Positions 1 to 7,000 of a DNA stretch of 29,133 nucleotides are shown here, in pieces. Below the pieces are notes generated by a model that was given only the letters and a program-made list of their open reading frames with translations, had not been told where the DNA came from and made no database searches. Position 1 is the first letter of the stretch, and each line of letters opens with the position of its first letter. The position numbers were made by a program, and so were the translations under genes. Source of the DNA: a virus; the IMG/VR virus record IMGVR_UViG_3300025132_000206, positions 1 to 29,133 of that record. One strand, 5' to 3'.

Positions 1-507
1 AGATCTAGTGAGTTAAGTGTGATCGCAATGCACTCCGATGTATATGCGTATCTACAGCAAGCAGGTTCATTGCAATTCTCATCTACTGCTTTAGCTGCGT
101 CTGGAGCAATCCAGTGGGGTGGCGGTGGAATCGGTCAAACCAAGACCGAAGTTGCATTCTTCAATGGCCTTCGCGTCATTCAAGATGACCTATGCGCTCC
201 AACACTCAACGCAGGTGGTTCTGACCAGTATCCTGTCTACATTCTCGGTGCAGGTGCATTGAACGAAGGTGTTCAGCAAGAGCTAAAAATTGAAAGCGAC
301 AGGAACATCTTAAGTAAGCAAGATGTCATCTCACTTGACTACCACTATGGTTTCCACCTTGGCGGTACGAAGTATAGCGGTGCCGACAACCCAACAAACG
401 CTAACTTATCTACAGCAGGTAACTGGGCTTTGGCTTACAGCGAGCGTAAGATGGTTGATGCTGTGAAAGTTACAGTTAACACACCATTCTCAACTAACAA
501 GGCTTAA
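1..507 (+). CDS. Major capsid protein, C-terminal part (5' truncated by window edge)
   Basis: The reading frame is open from base 1, so the gene begins upstream; the GTG at 19 and ATG at 28 are internal. The visible 168 residues include the stretch around AMHSDVYAYL, then FNGLRVIQDD, then ILGAGAL and a late ESDRNILSKQDV segment. That order matches the C-terminal half of HK97-fold capsid proteins of the gp13-like/coat family as I remember them: a surface-exposed helix, the phrase 'G..VI.DD' and a final acidic segment followed by a beta strand. It would form the icosahedral shell. A terminator follows directly, as expected for a highly expressed gene. The fold family is inferred from motifs. 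Confidence 0.8.
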   Translation, partial: RSSELSVIAMHSDVYAYLQQAGSLQFSSTALAASGAIQWGGGGIGQTKTEVAFFNGLRVIQDDLCAPTLNAGGSDQYPVYILGAGALNEGVQQELKIESDRNILSKQDVISLDYHYGFHLGGTKYSGADNPTNANLSTAGNWALAYSERKMVDAVKVTVNTPFSTNKA

Positions 508-530
508 TTGCTTTTGGAGTAAATATAAAG

Positions 531-558
531 AGGGGAACTGTAAAAAGTTCTCCTTTTT
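531..558 (+). terminator. Rho-independent terminator after the capsid gene
   Basis: The arms AGGGGAACT (531-539) and AGTTCTCCT (546-554) pair over nine positions with one G-U pair, around a six-base loop, and run into TTTTT. A-rich bases before the left arm can extend the pairing into the T tract. It lies 24 bases after the capsid stop codon. Confidence 0.8.
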
Positions 559-571
559 ATTTACTCATTAG

Positions 572-586
572 ACTGAGTTAAGTTAG
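572..586 (+). promoter_or_regulatory. Copy of the recurrent intergenic element ACYNAGTTRAGTWAG
   Basis: The site reads ACTGAGTTAAGTTAG, a full match to the consensus drawn from this window. It lies just after the capsid terminator and 22 bases before the start of the 53-aa ORF. A position directly behind a terminator suggests a promoter or transcription-control element. Confidence 0.6.
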
Positions 587-608
587 GCAAGGTAACTAAG
601 TGATCTCA

Positions 609-770
609 ATGGTTCGCTTTTATCTGTTACCCCGCGACGGTATTCCCACGGAGGTCTTACCAACCTATTATCCATCGATTGTCGATGTTAATGCTCATGA
701 AGCACGTAAAACACGTCGCCGTTTAAAATCACAATATAAAGGTTTAGAAATCATCGCTGTACCACTCTGA
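609..770 (+). CDS. Small hypothetical protein between capsid and connector genes (53 aa)
   Basis: This is an ATG-started frame of 53 residues (MVRFYLLPRDG... ending AVPL). It is rich in Arg/Lys in its second half (ARKTRRRLKSQYKG, about residues 32-45). Its TGA stop shares a base with the ATG of the next gene (TGATG at 768-772), the same coupled arrangement used by the following genes, which is the main reason to call it real. I do not recognise the family. The basic C-terminal half could bind DNA or an acidic partner during head completion, but that is a guess. Confidence 0.65.
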   Translation: MVRFYLLPRDGIPTEVLPTYYPSIVDVNAHEARKTRRRLKSQYKGLEIIAVPL

Positions 771-1291
771 TGTCATTACCAACAACCACAAGTTATGTAT
801 CCAGAGCTGATGCAAACACCTATTTCGCTACTTCTTTTAATAATGAAGCTTGGAACGTCTTAAGCGATGACCAGAAAGATTTAGCTCTACAGGTAGCAAC
901 GCGAAACCTAGAGACTCTTCAGTGGTTCGGTACAAAATGCACAGATACGCAGGCATTGCAATGGCCGCGAGAAGTAGCAGCTAACGGTTCATGCGATGCC
1001 ACCGTTTGCACAACGATCCCCAACCAACTAGTAGAAGCAACTTGTGAATTAGCTCTCAAGCTACATGCTAACCAGTCAGTCATGATAGACGGTCCTGAGA
1101 CTACGACGACAGGTACGTATGTATCCAAAGAAAGATTAGGAGAGTTAGAAGTTGAATATGACGAATACGACGGAGCGAAGAACGTCTCCACTGGCCCCAA
1201 AATCATTGTTCTATTCCCGTGGCTCAAAGATCTTCTCCGTTGTTACGCAAAAGTAGGTAGTCAGTCCATCATGTTAGCGGTTCGATCATGA
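770..1291 (+). CDS. Head-tail adaptor, DnaT-like connector family
   Basis: The protein has 173 residues. The N-terminal part (SYVSRADANTYF, then DQKDLALQVATRNLETLQW) and the phrase LQWPRE are typical of the phage connector family often labelled 'putative DnaT-like ssDNA-binding protein'. These proteins form the first adaptor ring below the portal, comparable to gp6/gp15-type adaptors. The label is historical and no replication role is implied here. Position between capsid and head-closure genes supports the assignment. The start overlaps the preceding stop (TGATG), and the end overlaps the next start (ATGA), so translation is probably coupled. Confidence 0.75.
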   Translation: MSLPTTTSYVSRADANTYFATSFNNEAWNVLSDDQKDLALQVATRNLETLQWFGTKCTDTQALQWPREVAANGSCDATVCTTIPNQLVEATCELALKLHANQSVMIDGPETTTTGTYVSKERLGELEVEYDEYDGAKNVSTGPKIIVLFPWLKDLLRCYAKVGSQSIMLAVRS

Positions 1292-1665
1292 GCAAAATTG
1301 ACGACGTATTTGGTTCTATCCCCGGCCCCTTAGTAACGAAGTGGGGTCAATCCATGACCTTTGTTCGAGTTAGCGGAACCGGAACATATAACCAAACAAC
1401 TGGTGTTGTATCCCCCAATGAGACCAACATTCCAGTCAAAGCAATCATCACCCAAGTTTCTCCAACCGAAGTTGATGGTGTTCTACAAATTAGTGATGCG
1501 AAGATTCTCATTGATGCAGCTCAACTAGGAACGACCTATATCAAGACATCAGATAAGTTCATTTATAAAGCAGAGGGTAAAGACGTCACAGCTAGCGTCA
1601 TCCGAGTCAGTACAGCCCGAGGAGACAACCCTATTTTCTACACTTGCTTTGCGAGGCCACAATAA
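1288..1665 (+). CDS. Head-closure / stopper-like protein
   Basis: This 125-residue protein is beta-rich (FVRVSGTGTYNQTTG..., VKAIITQV, DAKILIDAAQLG, ASVIRVSTARGDNPIFYTCFARPQ). Size and layout match phage head-closure proteins of the SPP1 gp16 / HK97-type stopper class, which seal the connector after DNA packaging. The phrase 'D.K.LI.A.QL' followed by a conversion-like strand is typical of that group. ATG overlaps the previous TGA (ATGA), and its TAA shares a base with the next ATG (TAATG). Assignment rests on position and motifs; a minor head protein of other kind is possible. Confidence 0.65.
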   Translation: MSKIDDVFGSIPGPLVTKWGQSMTFVRVSGTGTYNQTTGVVSPNETNIPVKAIITQVSPTEVDGVLQISDAKILIDAAQLGTTYIKTSDKFIYKAEGKDVTASVIRVSTARGDNPIFYTCFARPQ

Positions 1666-2132
1666 TGCCCAAGCCCATCTCACAACTCATCCCCGATTTC
1701 AGAGAAGCTTTAAAAGAGGGTCTTGAGGAGGCGGCTGGAAATATTGTTGAAGGCTTAATCGAAGACGGACCATATTGGGATGGTATTTTCGCTAGATCTT
1801 GGGAAGTCAAAAAGGGGCAGAGAACTATCACAACGTATCCTGCTAATATGCGTTCCTCAATTAGATCAAGGCAAGCACAAAGTAAACCAGATGACGTAAG
1901 ACCTCTAGTACCTTTTATTCCAAACAACGAAAATCTAGAAGGCTATACCATTGGGAATATGACTCGATACCGTGGTTATGCGATGGATTTATTACCCACA
2001 CCGGTAGGAAGACAAATGGGAAATGCACCAAATAAGACAGCTAGAAAAGACTGGTACCTTCGTTATGTCCAAGGTGGAAGGATGCAAAAGAAATATGACG
2101 AAGCAATGACCAATGTATTTAAGAAGTACTAA
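1665..2132 (+). CDS. Tail completion / neck protein, HK97 gp10-like
   Basis: I chose the ATG at 1665, which overlaps the preceding stop as TAATG, over an in-frame upstream TTG at 1644 that would lie inside the preceding gene. The product has 155 residues. An N-terminal helical segment (FREALKEGLEEAAGNIVEGL, residues about 10-29) is followed by ARSWEVKKG and later YVQGG. The pattern 'SW.V..G' and 'Y...V..G' is typical of the HK97 gp10-like family that completes the tail end joining the head. The end overlaps the next gene as TAATG. Moderately sure. Confidence 0.65.
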   Translation: MPKPISQLIPDFREALKEGLEEAAGNIVEGLIEDGPYWDGIFARSWEVKKGQRTITTYPANMRSSIRSRQAQSKPDDVRPLVPFIPNNENLEGYTIGNMTRYRGYAMDLLPTPVGRQMGNAPNKTARKDWYLRYVQGGRMQKKYDEAMTNVFKKY

Positions 2133-2566
2133 TGACTCTTCAATCCATCCGAGCAATCTACGAAGCCCCAGTCATCGCAGCATTGGGAGCGTTAACCCCT
2201 GCTGTTTCTTGCTACGGAGATAACCAAACTTATACCGACGACGACGCAACAACTGAATATGCTCTCGTTCGAGTTAATTTCACAGGTACGACTGAATTAA
2301 CTTTGGGGATGAGTATGGAGAATCTTAGAGGTGTAGTAATTGTTGAATGTTTCACACCCAAGAACATTGGTCCTGCTAGATCCCAGGAAATGATTACGTC
2401 AGTCATGACAGCACTTAATAATCTAAATACCTGTAACCCACATCCATCAACCGGCAGTTACGGAACAGTGGGTGTGATTAACGGACCTAATTTTGAGGCA
2501 TTAGAAGATCGACCTCATTACATGGCAAGCATTAGCTGTCCTTTCAAAGCAACTCACTTAAGTTAG
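2132..2566 (+). CDS. Tail terminator-like protein
   Basis: The protein has 144 residues. It starts IRAIYEAPVIAALGAL, continues with ALVRVNFTG and LRGVVIVECFTPKN (residues about 44-75), and has a helix with RSQEMITSVMTALNNL. This order, an N-terminal helix, a short three-stranded sheet with 'G.. .V..F.P...G', then a helix and a final strand, matches the lambda gpU / DUF4128-type tail terminator. That protein caps the finished tail tube and joins it to the head. It is placed correctly, just before the major tail protein. The stop codon overlaps a copy of the recurrent intergenic element. Confidence 0.7.
   Translation: MTLQSIRAIYEAPVIAALGALTPAVSCYGDNQTYTDDDATTEYALVRVNFTGTTELTLGMSMENLRGVVIVECFTPKNIGPARSQEMITSVMTALNNLNTCNPHPSTGSYGTVGVINGPNFEALEDRPHYMASISCPFKATHLS
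2552..2566 (+). promoter_or_regulatory. Recurrent intergenic element, copy overlapping the tail-terminator stop
   Basis: ACTCACTTAAGTTAG matches 14 of 15 consensus positions and ends exactly at the TAG stop codon, so part of it is coding sequence. It is the first of two copies placed 1 base apart before the major tail gene. Confidence 0.45.
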
Positions 2567-2567
2567 A

Positions 2568-2582
2568 ATCCAGTTAAGTACT
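2568..2582 (+). promoter_or_regulatory. Recurrent intergenic element, second copy before the major tail gene
   Basis: ATCCAGTTAAGTACT matches 12 of 15 positions, keeping the AGTTAAGT core. It is about 60 bases from the TTG start of the major tail protein, farther than other copies. Confidence 0.4.
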
Positions 2583-2583
2583 A

Positions 2584-2635
2584 GCCCCCGAGTACAACAA
2601 CGCCCCCGATGTTGTTTCGACTCTCTCCTAGAGAG
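2584..2635 (+). other. Structured leader of the major tail gene
   Basis: This leader has two copies of GCCCCCGA (2584-2591 and 2602-2609). A hairpin pairs AACAAC (2596-2601) with GTTGTT (2611-2616) and holds the second C run in its loop. A second small hairpin pairs CTCTC (2621-2625) with GAGAG (2631-2635). There is no strong terminator T tract. A role in mRNA stability or processing of a highly expressed message is possible. Confidence 0.35.
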
Positions 2636-2643
2636 CTAGATTT

Positions 2644-3426
2644 TTGCCAGTTTCTTGCTCTTCGCAAGTTTTGACAGGCACTGACGGAAGCGTATGGTTT
2701 CAACCAGCGTCTACCGAATTTTGCCTGAAAGACTACACTGACTTTCCCGCTGGAACCTCAATCACGGTTCCATCTGATCACGATTTTCGTGTCAACGACC
2801 CTGTTAAGTTCACTGCCCAAGGCACTGGACATATAGACGCAAACCTAACAGCAGGAACGACTTATTACGTTGTTGCTAAAGCTGCGACAACTATTGATGT
2901 ATCCGCATCAGCCGGTGGAACTGCTATTACCCTCGCTGGTGATGGCGGTACTGGTAGTGCTGACTCATCTAATACCGCTGTTAATCACATCAAGATTGAC
3001 TATGCGGAATTTGCTGCTGTTTGTCAGGTCAAGTCATTTACTCTCGATTTATCTCGCGAGGAAATTGACACAACTGTTCTACCCTGCACAGTTAACACCA
3101 CAGGTTCACTCGCTTCATTTAGAACAATGCAAGCCGGGTTTGCTTCGGGGTCTGGATCAATGGAAGTCCAGTTCACAGACGATCAAACCAACCTCGCTAA
3201 CCGTTTACTCGGTAATAGCATGAGGAAGAATCAGGATGGAGCCTCAGTTCGTCTATTTATCAACACTGTTGGTACGACAGCTTCACCAGATTTGAGTGAC
3301 AGCCTTTACATTGAAGCACCAATCTCAATTATGGGATTTAGTTTGAATGTATCCCCAGAGGATGTCATTGTCGGTTCGTTAACATTTAGCCTATCTGGAC
3401 AGCCAACTCACCTATTAGGCAACTAA
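2644..3426 (+). CDS. Major tail (tube) protein with an inserted surface domain
   Basis: The only usable start is TTG at 2644; the frame is closed by a TAG at 2629. The product has 260 residues. The tube-like parts are the short N-terminal stretch and the C-terminal half, including SFTLDLSREEIDTTVL (about residues 131-146) and GSGSMEVQFTDDQ, a pattern typical of tail tube proteins. Between about residues 33 and 107 lies an extra segment with NDPVKFTAQGTG and LTAGTTYYVVAKA. This resembles a small beta domain widespread in phage virion proteins ('GD.V.F...G...P..L..GT.YYVV'), probably displayed on the tail surface. A terminator follows the gene. The tube role is well supported; the insert's function is unknown. 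Confidence 0.8.
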   Translation: MPVSCSSQVLTGTDGSVWFQPASTEFCLKDYTDFPAGTSITVPSDHDFRVNDPVKFTAQGTGHIDANLTAGTTYYVVAKAATTIDVSASAGGTAITLAGDGGTGSADSSNTAVNHIKIDYAEFAAVCQVKSFTLDLSREEIDTTVLPCTVNTTGSLASFRTMQAGFASGSGSMEVQFTDDQTNLANRLLGNSMRKNQDGASVRLFINTVGTTASPDLSDSLYIEAPISIMGFSLNVSPEDVIVGSLTFSLSGQPTHLLGN

Positions 3427-3436
3427 GATAAGTTAT
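3422..3436 (+). promoter_or_regulatory. Recurrent intergenic element, copy over the major tail stop codon
   Basis: ACTAAGATAAGTTAT matches 13 of 15 consensus positions. It includes the TAA stop of the tail protein and precedes the terminator, unlike the copy at 3494, which follows it. Confidence 0.4.
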
Positions 3437-3447
3437 ACGGGAACACA

Positions 3448-3476
3448 AGCCTTCCATACCTGCGGGAGGCTTTTTT
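3448..3476 (+). terminator. Rho-independent terminator after the major tail gene
   Basis: The left arm AGCCTTCC (3448-3455) pairs with GGGAGGCT (3464-3471) over eight positions with one G-U pair. An eight-base loop separates them, and the right arm leads into TTTTTT (3471-3476). Confidence 0.85.
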
Positions 3477-3493
3477 ATGTATATAATTAAATA

Positions 3494-3508
3494 ACTTAAG
3501 TAAGTAAC
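3494..3508 (+). promoter_or_regulatory. Recurrent intergenic element before the tail chaperone
   Basis: ACTTAAGTAAGTAAC matches 12 of 15 positions. It ends one base before the ATG at 3510 and comes after a terminator, so transcription of the chaperone and tape-measure genes probably restarts near here. Confidence 0.5.
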
Positions 3509-3509
3509 T

Positions 3510-3881
3510 ATGGCATTAAGCCTTATCGATGAGCTAAAGAAGGCAGCGAACCTCAAGCCCACGAAGCGCACAGTTGTCTTAACGAACGGAAAAGAAGTCG
3601 AATTTTACTGCGCTCCCCTCACGATGGCTGAGCGTGAAAAAGCCCAAGCGCAAGCTAAGAATCCTGACGACACAAATACTCTCGCTCTCCAATTGTTAGT
3701 CAATAAAGCTCAAAGCAAGACCGGTGAGCGTATGTTTAACGCCAGTCATATCGCGGAGTTAAAGCACTTTTGTAAAGAGCAGGATGTTCAAGCCTTAATG
3801 CTTGCCGTAATTAGTGATGCGGAGGCAGAGGAAGAACCCACCGATATGAAAAGAACTAGAAAAGCAACTACGGAAGGATAA
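3510..3881 (+). CDS. Tail assembly chaperone, G-like
   Basis: The product has 123 residues. It opens SLIDELKKAANLKPTKR and continues VVLTNGKEVEFYCAPLTMAERE, a common pattern in short tail assembly chaperones (a small N-terminal beta domain with 'V.L..G..V....P.T..E'). It ends in a charged tail. Position between the major tail protein and the tape measure is diagnostic for a lambda G/T-type chaperone pair, which coats the tape measure during tail assembly. The gene's 3' end overlaps an open +1 frame (3850-4041) carrying the T-like part, so a fraction may be made as a longer fusion. Confidence 0.75.
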   Translation: MALSLIDELKKAANLKPTKRTVVLTNGKEVEFYCAPLTMAEREKAQAQAKNPDDTNTLALQLLVNKAQSKTGERMFNASHIAELKHFCKEQDVQALMLAVISDAEAEEEPTDMKRTRKATTEG

Positions 3882-3885
3882 TTTA

Positions 3886-4041
3886 ATGATGCTGTCCTTC
3901 GGAGTCGCGAAGGAATTAGGCATGACTCTCCAACAGCTCTACCAAAACATCACTCTCCAAGAGCTGTTAGCGTGGTCTGCGTACTTTTCAATCATCAACC
4001 AAGAGCAGGAAGATGCTATGAAAAAGGCAAGACGACGCTAA
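3886..4041 (+). CDS. T-like second part of the tail assembly chaperone (51 aa, second frame)
   Basis: From the first ATG (a second follows at 3889) the product is 51 residues: a short lead, then KELGMTLQQLYQ, LQELLAWSAYFSI and a basic end. The pattern 'LG....EL...T..E...W.AYF.I' is characteristic of the downstream, frameshift-expressed part of phage tail chaperones (lambda T, and equivalents elsewhere). Its frame is +1 relative to the G-like gene and is open back to 3850, so expression by frameshift within 3850-3881 is possible. Independent initiation at the ATG four bases after the TAA is the alternative. The identification is good; the mode of expression is not settled. Confidence 0.7.
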   Translation: MMLSFGVAKELGMTLQQLYQNITLQELLAWSAYFSIINQEQEDAMKKARRR

Positions 4042-4053
4042 ACTGTTGAAATA

Positions 4054-4068
4054 ACCGAGTTGAGTTAG
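4054..4068 (+). promoter_or_regulatory. Recurrent intergenic element before the tape measure
   Basis: ACCGAGTTGAGTTAG is a full consensus match and ends four bases before the TTG start at 4073. No Shine-Dalgarno sequence is visible in this gap. Confidence 0.6.
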
Positions 4069-4072
4069 ATCG

Positions 4073-7000
4073 TTGGCAATTTACGCAGCCGATATTCAGA
4101 TCAATGTAAAAAATAAAGGCGAACTTCGTACCCTCGAAAGTCGCTTCAAGAAGATTGAGAAGGCAGCGGTCAGTTTAAATCAAACACTTAAAGGTCTTGG
4201 TCGTCGCAACGCAATAAAGGTAGATACTCGCGCTGCAATGTCAGCGATCAGCGCACTCGAATCCCGCATTCGTGGATTAAACCGGTCTGTAAATATCGAC
4301 GCACGTACTAGAGAAAGTCGAAGTGGCGGCGGTTCTGGAGGTGCAGGTCTTCCACTAGCTGCCGCTGCCTTTAGTGGCGGTATGGGTAGACGGGGAATGG
4401 ATTCGTTTGAGCGAATTACTAAGAAGCAGATGGACTATGTAGATCAACGCATAGCTCAAATAGAACAAAAGTTTGATACTCGCGCCTCCAGTGCAACAAA
4501 TCCTGTTGCAGCAAAGATGGCAAAGTTAAAAGCTGAAAGATCTATTTTAGGTAACGAAGCTAGAGCAATACAAAATGATTTCCGGACTAAATTAAAACAA
4601 CAGTCTTTTAGACAGCTAAACCGAGATATTGCGGCAAGCGAAGGACGTTATCAAGATTTATTAGCATCACCACCACCAAAGCCAAGAAGTAAATTTGAGG
4701 GACTTACAAGGCAAACAAGAAAAGCTTGGGTTGATGAGTTACGTGCAGAGAGGGGTTTTGGTAACAAATTAAGAGCACAGATTCCTGATGCTTTTGAAGC
4801 GGGGGCAGGTCCAACTAGGCAGATCGAAGATAAATTAGGAAAGATAAATGAATTAGCAAGAGAACAGGCAAGCCTTAAAAAAGTAGTAGAAGGTGAAGAT
4901 CAAGTTACCGAATCAAGAGTTAAAGGGAATGCTGTCAGAAAAAAGGTAAGAACACTCGAAGACAAGATTGAACAATCCCAAGTCAATGTTGCGAGAACTC
5001 AAGCTAGAGGACAGAAGATAAAGGAAGATTTAACAGCAGCCACGCAGAAGCAAGCCGAAGCTCAGAAGAAGTTCAATACAATGCAAAAACAATTCAATAC
5101 AAGACAGTCAAAACAAAGGACAGCACTTGACTTAGAGAAGCAACTCGCTACGGCAACAGAGGCTAGAGCTAAAGCAAATGCAGAAGTTACTAAATGGCAG
5201 AAAGCACAACAGAAACAGGTTGATCGTTACGGTCCAAATAATATTCGTCGGGATTTTTCAAAACCCGGAGGGGCAATAGAAAAGAGTATTAATAAATTAA
5301 TGGAGGCAGATAAGAAGCTACTGGAAGTCAAAGACAAGATGAAGAATACGGGTAAGGCAGCGGATTGGTCTCAACCTCTAGCAAATTCTAAAAAAGCTCT
5401 AAGTGAGGCTAAATCTGAAACTGCCGCTATAAATAAATTGCTAGACGCGAGTAACAAGCGTTTAGCACAAGGAAATCAAATATTAGATAGAAGGACAGGT
5501 ATTGAAGCGCGTCAAAAAATGATGGGCGCAGCGGGTAGAGGTGCAGCCGCCTCCGCTGCACTGATTCCGGGTGTCGCTCCTCTAGCTGTTGGTGGTTTTG
5601 CGGGTGCAGCAAATGGCGGTGGACTAGCGGGCGGTGCTGTTGGTATTGCGGTAGCGGCAGTAGTCCAAGGTACTGTTGCTCTTGGTAATTTCGTTAGAGA
5701 AGCAACAGTCGCTTCTTCAGAGATGAAGAAAATGGAGCTAGCTTTAACTGGTGTTGTTTCAAGTAATGTGGATTACAATAAGTCATTAAAAGCTGTAGAA
5801 GATATATCAAAAAGTTTAAAAATTCCTCAGAGTAATGTTATAAAAAGTTTTACAAGATTGCAGGCTTCAGCATCAGCGAGTGGGTTTGAAGTTGAGGACG
5901 TAAGTAAAATGATGTCAGGTTTCTCAAAGGCTTTGATAGCAACGGAAGGGGACGCTAAAAATTTCAACGGAGTTATGCTAGCCCTTGGACAGGTCATGGG
6001 TAAGGGAAAAGCGGCTGCGGAAGAATTGAGGGGTCAAATCGGTGAAAGATTGAGTGTAGTTATCCCCGAATTAGCAACATCAATGGGAGTGACAACTAGA
6101 GAGTTGGATAAGATGTTTGAACAAGGAAAAGTAACGGTACAAAATATAGTTGACTTAGGTGATCATTTAGATAAAAAGTACGGACAATCAGCAGCCAATA
6201 TTATAAAGAGTACGATGAATGCGGGAGAGAGATTGAAGTTTAGTATGGATCAATTGAAGTTAACATTAGGTCCAATTTTCATAGAAATAGGAGGCTTTTT
6301 CCAGAATTTAGCGACGACAATAATCGAGTCATTAACACCTGCAATAGCAAAGATAGCGGAATTAATGGGAGTAACCCGTGAAGGCGCAGCTATTAAGTTA
6401 GCTTCTTTGGGTGCTACAGAGATACAGCAAAGGGACGCTGCTAATGACGTATTCAAAAAGAGTTGGATAGATAAAGACCGCTTAAAGGAAGCGTCGATGA
6501 GAGAGGACGGTATGGAGTGGTTAAGAAAACATCAACAAAGCCGAGGTCAACGAAGGTTAGGTATCAGTCCAGCTGATTTAGCAGCTATTCGAGCCTTATT
6601 AAAGACGCAGGAGAAGATGAAAAAATTTGAGGCAATAGTTAAACCTGAAACTTTTGGAGTCGATGGTAAAAAGACAGATGGGCAGGGCATAAGTAAAGAG
6701 GAGGCAACAAGACTTGCAAACTTTGAGAAATTCAAGAAAAACATGCAGATAGAGAGAGACTTTTTAAGAGACAGAATGGAGCAGGGAACTAAGTATGCAG
6801 AGTTTGAAAGGGAAGTTGCGTTGATGATTATTGCCCACGGTGCAGATAAAGAGCAGGCTATTAGAGATGAATTAAAAGCAAAACAGGAATTAGAAGACCA
6901 GTTAAAGAGCGAAGTAGTCACCAGAGGAAAGATCAATGACATGATTGAAGAGAACGATCAGAAATTAAAAGATCTAGTCAATCCATTAAATCAAGTACAA

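Noticed and set aside
7-21. AGTGAGTTAAGTGTG resembles the recurrent element (12 of 15).
   Set aside because: It lies inside the open capsid reading frame, codes for plausible capsid residues and has no gene start after it.
1124-1135. TACGTATGTATC, identical to 12 bases at 28001-28012.
   Set aside because: It is inside a connector gene, lacks the left palindrome arm and codes for ordinary residues; likely coincidence.
919-1227. 102-aa minus-strand frame inside the connector gene.
   Set aside because: It is fully inside a well supported plus-strand gene and has no recognisable features.
2621-2643. CTCTC/GAGAG hairpin followed by TTTTT as a terminator before the major tail gene.
   Set aside because: The stem has only five pairs and the T run, interrupted by CTAGA, is part of the start region of the tail gene.
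6547-6942. 131-aa minus-strand frame inside the tape measure.
   Set aside because: It is Ser/Leu/Phe-rich, as expected for the reverse of a Lys/Glu-rich helical coding region, and has no supporting context.
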